Shown here: positions 61,256 to 64,000 of the stretch, piece by piece
Layout of the letters: the number at the start of each line of letters is the position of its first letter
How positions within the stretch are numbered: position 1 is the first letter of the stretch
Origin: Alphaproteobacteria bacterium
GTDB taxonomy: Bacteria > Pseudomonadota > Alphaproteobacteria > Reyranellales > Reyranellaceae
DNA length: 64,000 nt
Assembly (NCBI GenBank): GCA_019635875.1
Contig: JAHBYP010000007.1
Coordinates: 1-64,000 of the forward strand
Reading direction: 5' to 3'
Notes under the pieces: generated by a model
Database searches by the model: none
What the model was told of the DNA's origin: nothing
Seen by the model: only the letters and a program-made list of their open reading frames with translations
Translations under genes and position numbers: made by a program

Positions 61256-62482
61256 ATGGACTTCAACGACGCCCCCGAGGAAGCCGCCTTCCGCGCCGAG
61301 GTGCGCAAGTGGCTCGAGGCCAACGCCAGGCGCAAGAGCGACGACAAGCAGGCCTATCGCGCGCGCAGCGACGATACGGCGCTGCTGAAGTCGGCCAAGG
61401 AGTGGCAGGCCAAGAAGGCCGCCGCCGGCTATGCGCGCATCACTTGGCCGAAGGAGTATGGCGGGCAGGGCGGCACGCCGATCCAGCAGGTGATCTACCA
61501 GCAGGAGGAATCGAACTTCCTCGTACCGCTGGGCTTCTTCGACATCGGCCTGGGCATGTGCATTCCCACGATGATGGCCTATGCGACGAAGGAGCAGCTC
61601 AAGCGCCACGTCAAGCCGGCGCTCTACGGCGAGGAGGTCTGGTGCCAGCTCTTCTCCGAGCCGGCCGCCGGCTCCGACGTCGCCGGCATCCGTACCCGGG
61701 CGGAGCGCGACGGCAACGACTGGATCATCAACGGACAGAAGGTCTGGACCTCGGGCGCGCATTACAGCGACTGGGGCATCATCATCACCCGCACCGATCC
61801 CAACGTCCCGAAGCACCAGGGCCTGACCATGTTCTTCCTGAACATGAAGAGCCCGGGCGTCGAGGCGCGGCCGATCAAGCAGATCTCCGGCGGCGCGAAC
61901 TTCAACGAGGTGTTCTTCACCAACGTGCGCGTGCCCGATGCGCAGCGCCTGGGCAAGGTCGGCGAGGGCTGGAAGGCGGCGCTGACCACGCTGATGAACG
62001 AGCGTCTCGCCGTCGGCATGCCCTCGGGCGGGCTCGACGTCGATGAGCTGCTCGAGCTGGCGCGCGGCACCGAGCTCGAGGACGGTCCGGCGATCCGCAA
62101 CGGCCATGTGCGCGCGAAGATCGCCGACTGGTACGTGCAGGCCCAGGGCCTGAAATACACGCGCTACCGCACGCTGACGGCGCTGTCGAAAGGCCAGACG
62201 CCGGGGCCGGAATCGTCGATCATCAAGGTGATCGCCGCGCCCAAGATGCAGGATCTCGGCGCCATGGCGATGGAGCTGATGGGGCCGGCCGGCATCATGA
62301 CGTCCGACGTGCCGGGCTCCGGCGGCTTCCAGGCGCAATGGATCGGCGGCGCCGGCTTCCGCATCGCCGGCGGCACCGACGAGATCCTGCGCAATATCGT
62401 GGCCGAGCGCGTGCTCGGCCTGCCGCAGGACGTGCGCGTCGACAAGGACGTGCCGTTCAACCAGCTCGGCAAGACGAAATAA
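61256..62482 (+). CDS. acyl-CoA dehydrogenase, full-length form
   Basis: 408 residues. FNDAPEEAAFRAEVRKWLEA at the start, WPKEYGGQGGTPIQQVIYQQ, the FAD strand LFSEPAAGSDVAGIRTRAER, WIINGQKVWTSGAHYSDWG, and the C-terminal IAGGTDEILRNIVAERVLG. All standard motifs are present. Start ATG 61256 with AGGGAGCGAC. Probably forms a complex with the shorter dehydrogenase upstream; both follow the 3-hydroxyacyl-CoA dehydrogenase gene. Confidence 0.93.
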   Translation: MDFNDAPEEAAFRAEVRKWLEANARRKSDDKQAYRARSDDTALLKSAKEWQAKKAAAGYARITWPKEYGGQGGTPIQQVIYQQEESNFLVPLGFFDIGLGMCIPTMMAYATKEQLKRHVKPALYGEEVWCQLFSEPAAGSDVAGIRTRAERDGNDWIINGQKVWTSGAHYSDWGIIITRTDPNVPKHQGLTMFFLNMKSPGVEARPIKQISGGANFNEVFFTNVRVPDAQRLGKVGEGWKAALTTLMNERLAVGMPSGGLDVDELLELARGTELEDGPAIRNGHVRAKIADWYVQAQGLKYTRYRTLTALSKGQTPGPESSIIKVIAAPKMQDLGAMAMELMGPAGIMTSDVPGSGGFQAQWIGGAGFRIAGGTDEILRNIVAERVLGLPQDVRVDKDVPFNQLGKTK

Positions 62483-62566
62483 TCATTGCCTTCCCCCGTA
62501 GGGGTGGGGCTATCGCATATGGCTTTCTTTCCTTCTCCCCGCGAAGGCGGGGAGAAGGAAAGAAAG

Positions 62567-64000
<1,434 letters not shown>

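Overview
The window is about 64 kb of high-GC DNA (roughly 65-70 % G+C by eye). Its gene content and codon use suggest a free-living alphaproteobacterium, possibly of the Rhodospirillales/Reyranella type; that placement is inference. The signs are many CoA-transferase, enoyl-CoA hydratase, SDR and acyl-CoA dehydrogenase genes, several ABC importers, a NasT/NasS nitrate locus, and palindromic intergenic repeats throughout. No rRNA, tRNA, IS element, phage or CRISPR array was found.

Layout. (1) 1-2022: a visibly lower-GC left edge holding most of an N6-adenine DNA methyltransferase on the minus strand, probably acquired DNA. (2) 2344-9029: a twice-frameshifted luciferase-like monooxygenase, a CocE-type hydrolase, a small membrane protein, and a minus-strand enoyl-CoA hydratase / CaiB CoA-transferase / SDR group. 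(3) 9128-16879: a plus-strand unit of ATPase, Tat-exported binding protein, two-part permease, thioredoxin-reductase-like flavoprotein, a UGSC-family selenoprotein with an in-frame TGA and a SECIS-like hairpin, and two paralogous proteins of unknown function. This is the most interesting locus. (4) 16963-27232: isochorismatase-fold hydrolase, class V aminotransferase, Phd/VapC toxin-antitoxin pair, PPOX proteins, peptide-type binding protein with an SDR, a frameshifted hypothetical gene, MsrQ-like cytochrome, enoyl-CoA hydratase, small lipoprotein and VOC protein.

(5) 27235-39032: nitrate assimilation. nasT lies upstream of an operon nasS-nrtA-nrtB-fused ATPase-flavoprotein-nasA, with cysG divergent. 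Two -24/-12 (sigma-54) promoter matches lie before nasS and before cysG. Nitrite reductase is absent from the window. (6) 39036-50473: a peptide/nickel-type ABC importer followed in one operon by atzG, atzE, an atzH-like gene and a 2-hydroxyacid dehydrogenase; divergent atzF (allophanate hydrolase) and a GntR regulator complete a probable biuret/carboxybiuret or related ureide catabolic locus. (7) 50607-52037: FMN alpha-hydroxyacid oxidase, a strong terminator, and an orphan Flp pilin. (8) 52209-64000: CinA-like protein, DOPA-dioxygenase-like protein, SDRs, enoyl-CoA hydratase, GNAT, tandem CaiB protein, AraC regulator, two acyl-CoA dehydrogenases, and a fused peptide-ABC ATPase cut by the right edge.

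Three families of palindromic intergenic repeats (called A, B and C here) occupy many of the gaps. Family A copies sit directly before several start codons, and one end of the element appears to supply ribosome-binding sequence. All calls come from reading the sequence; no database search was made.
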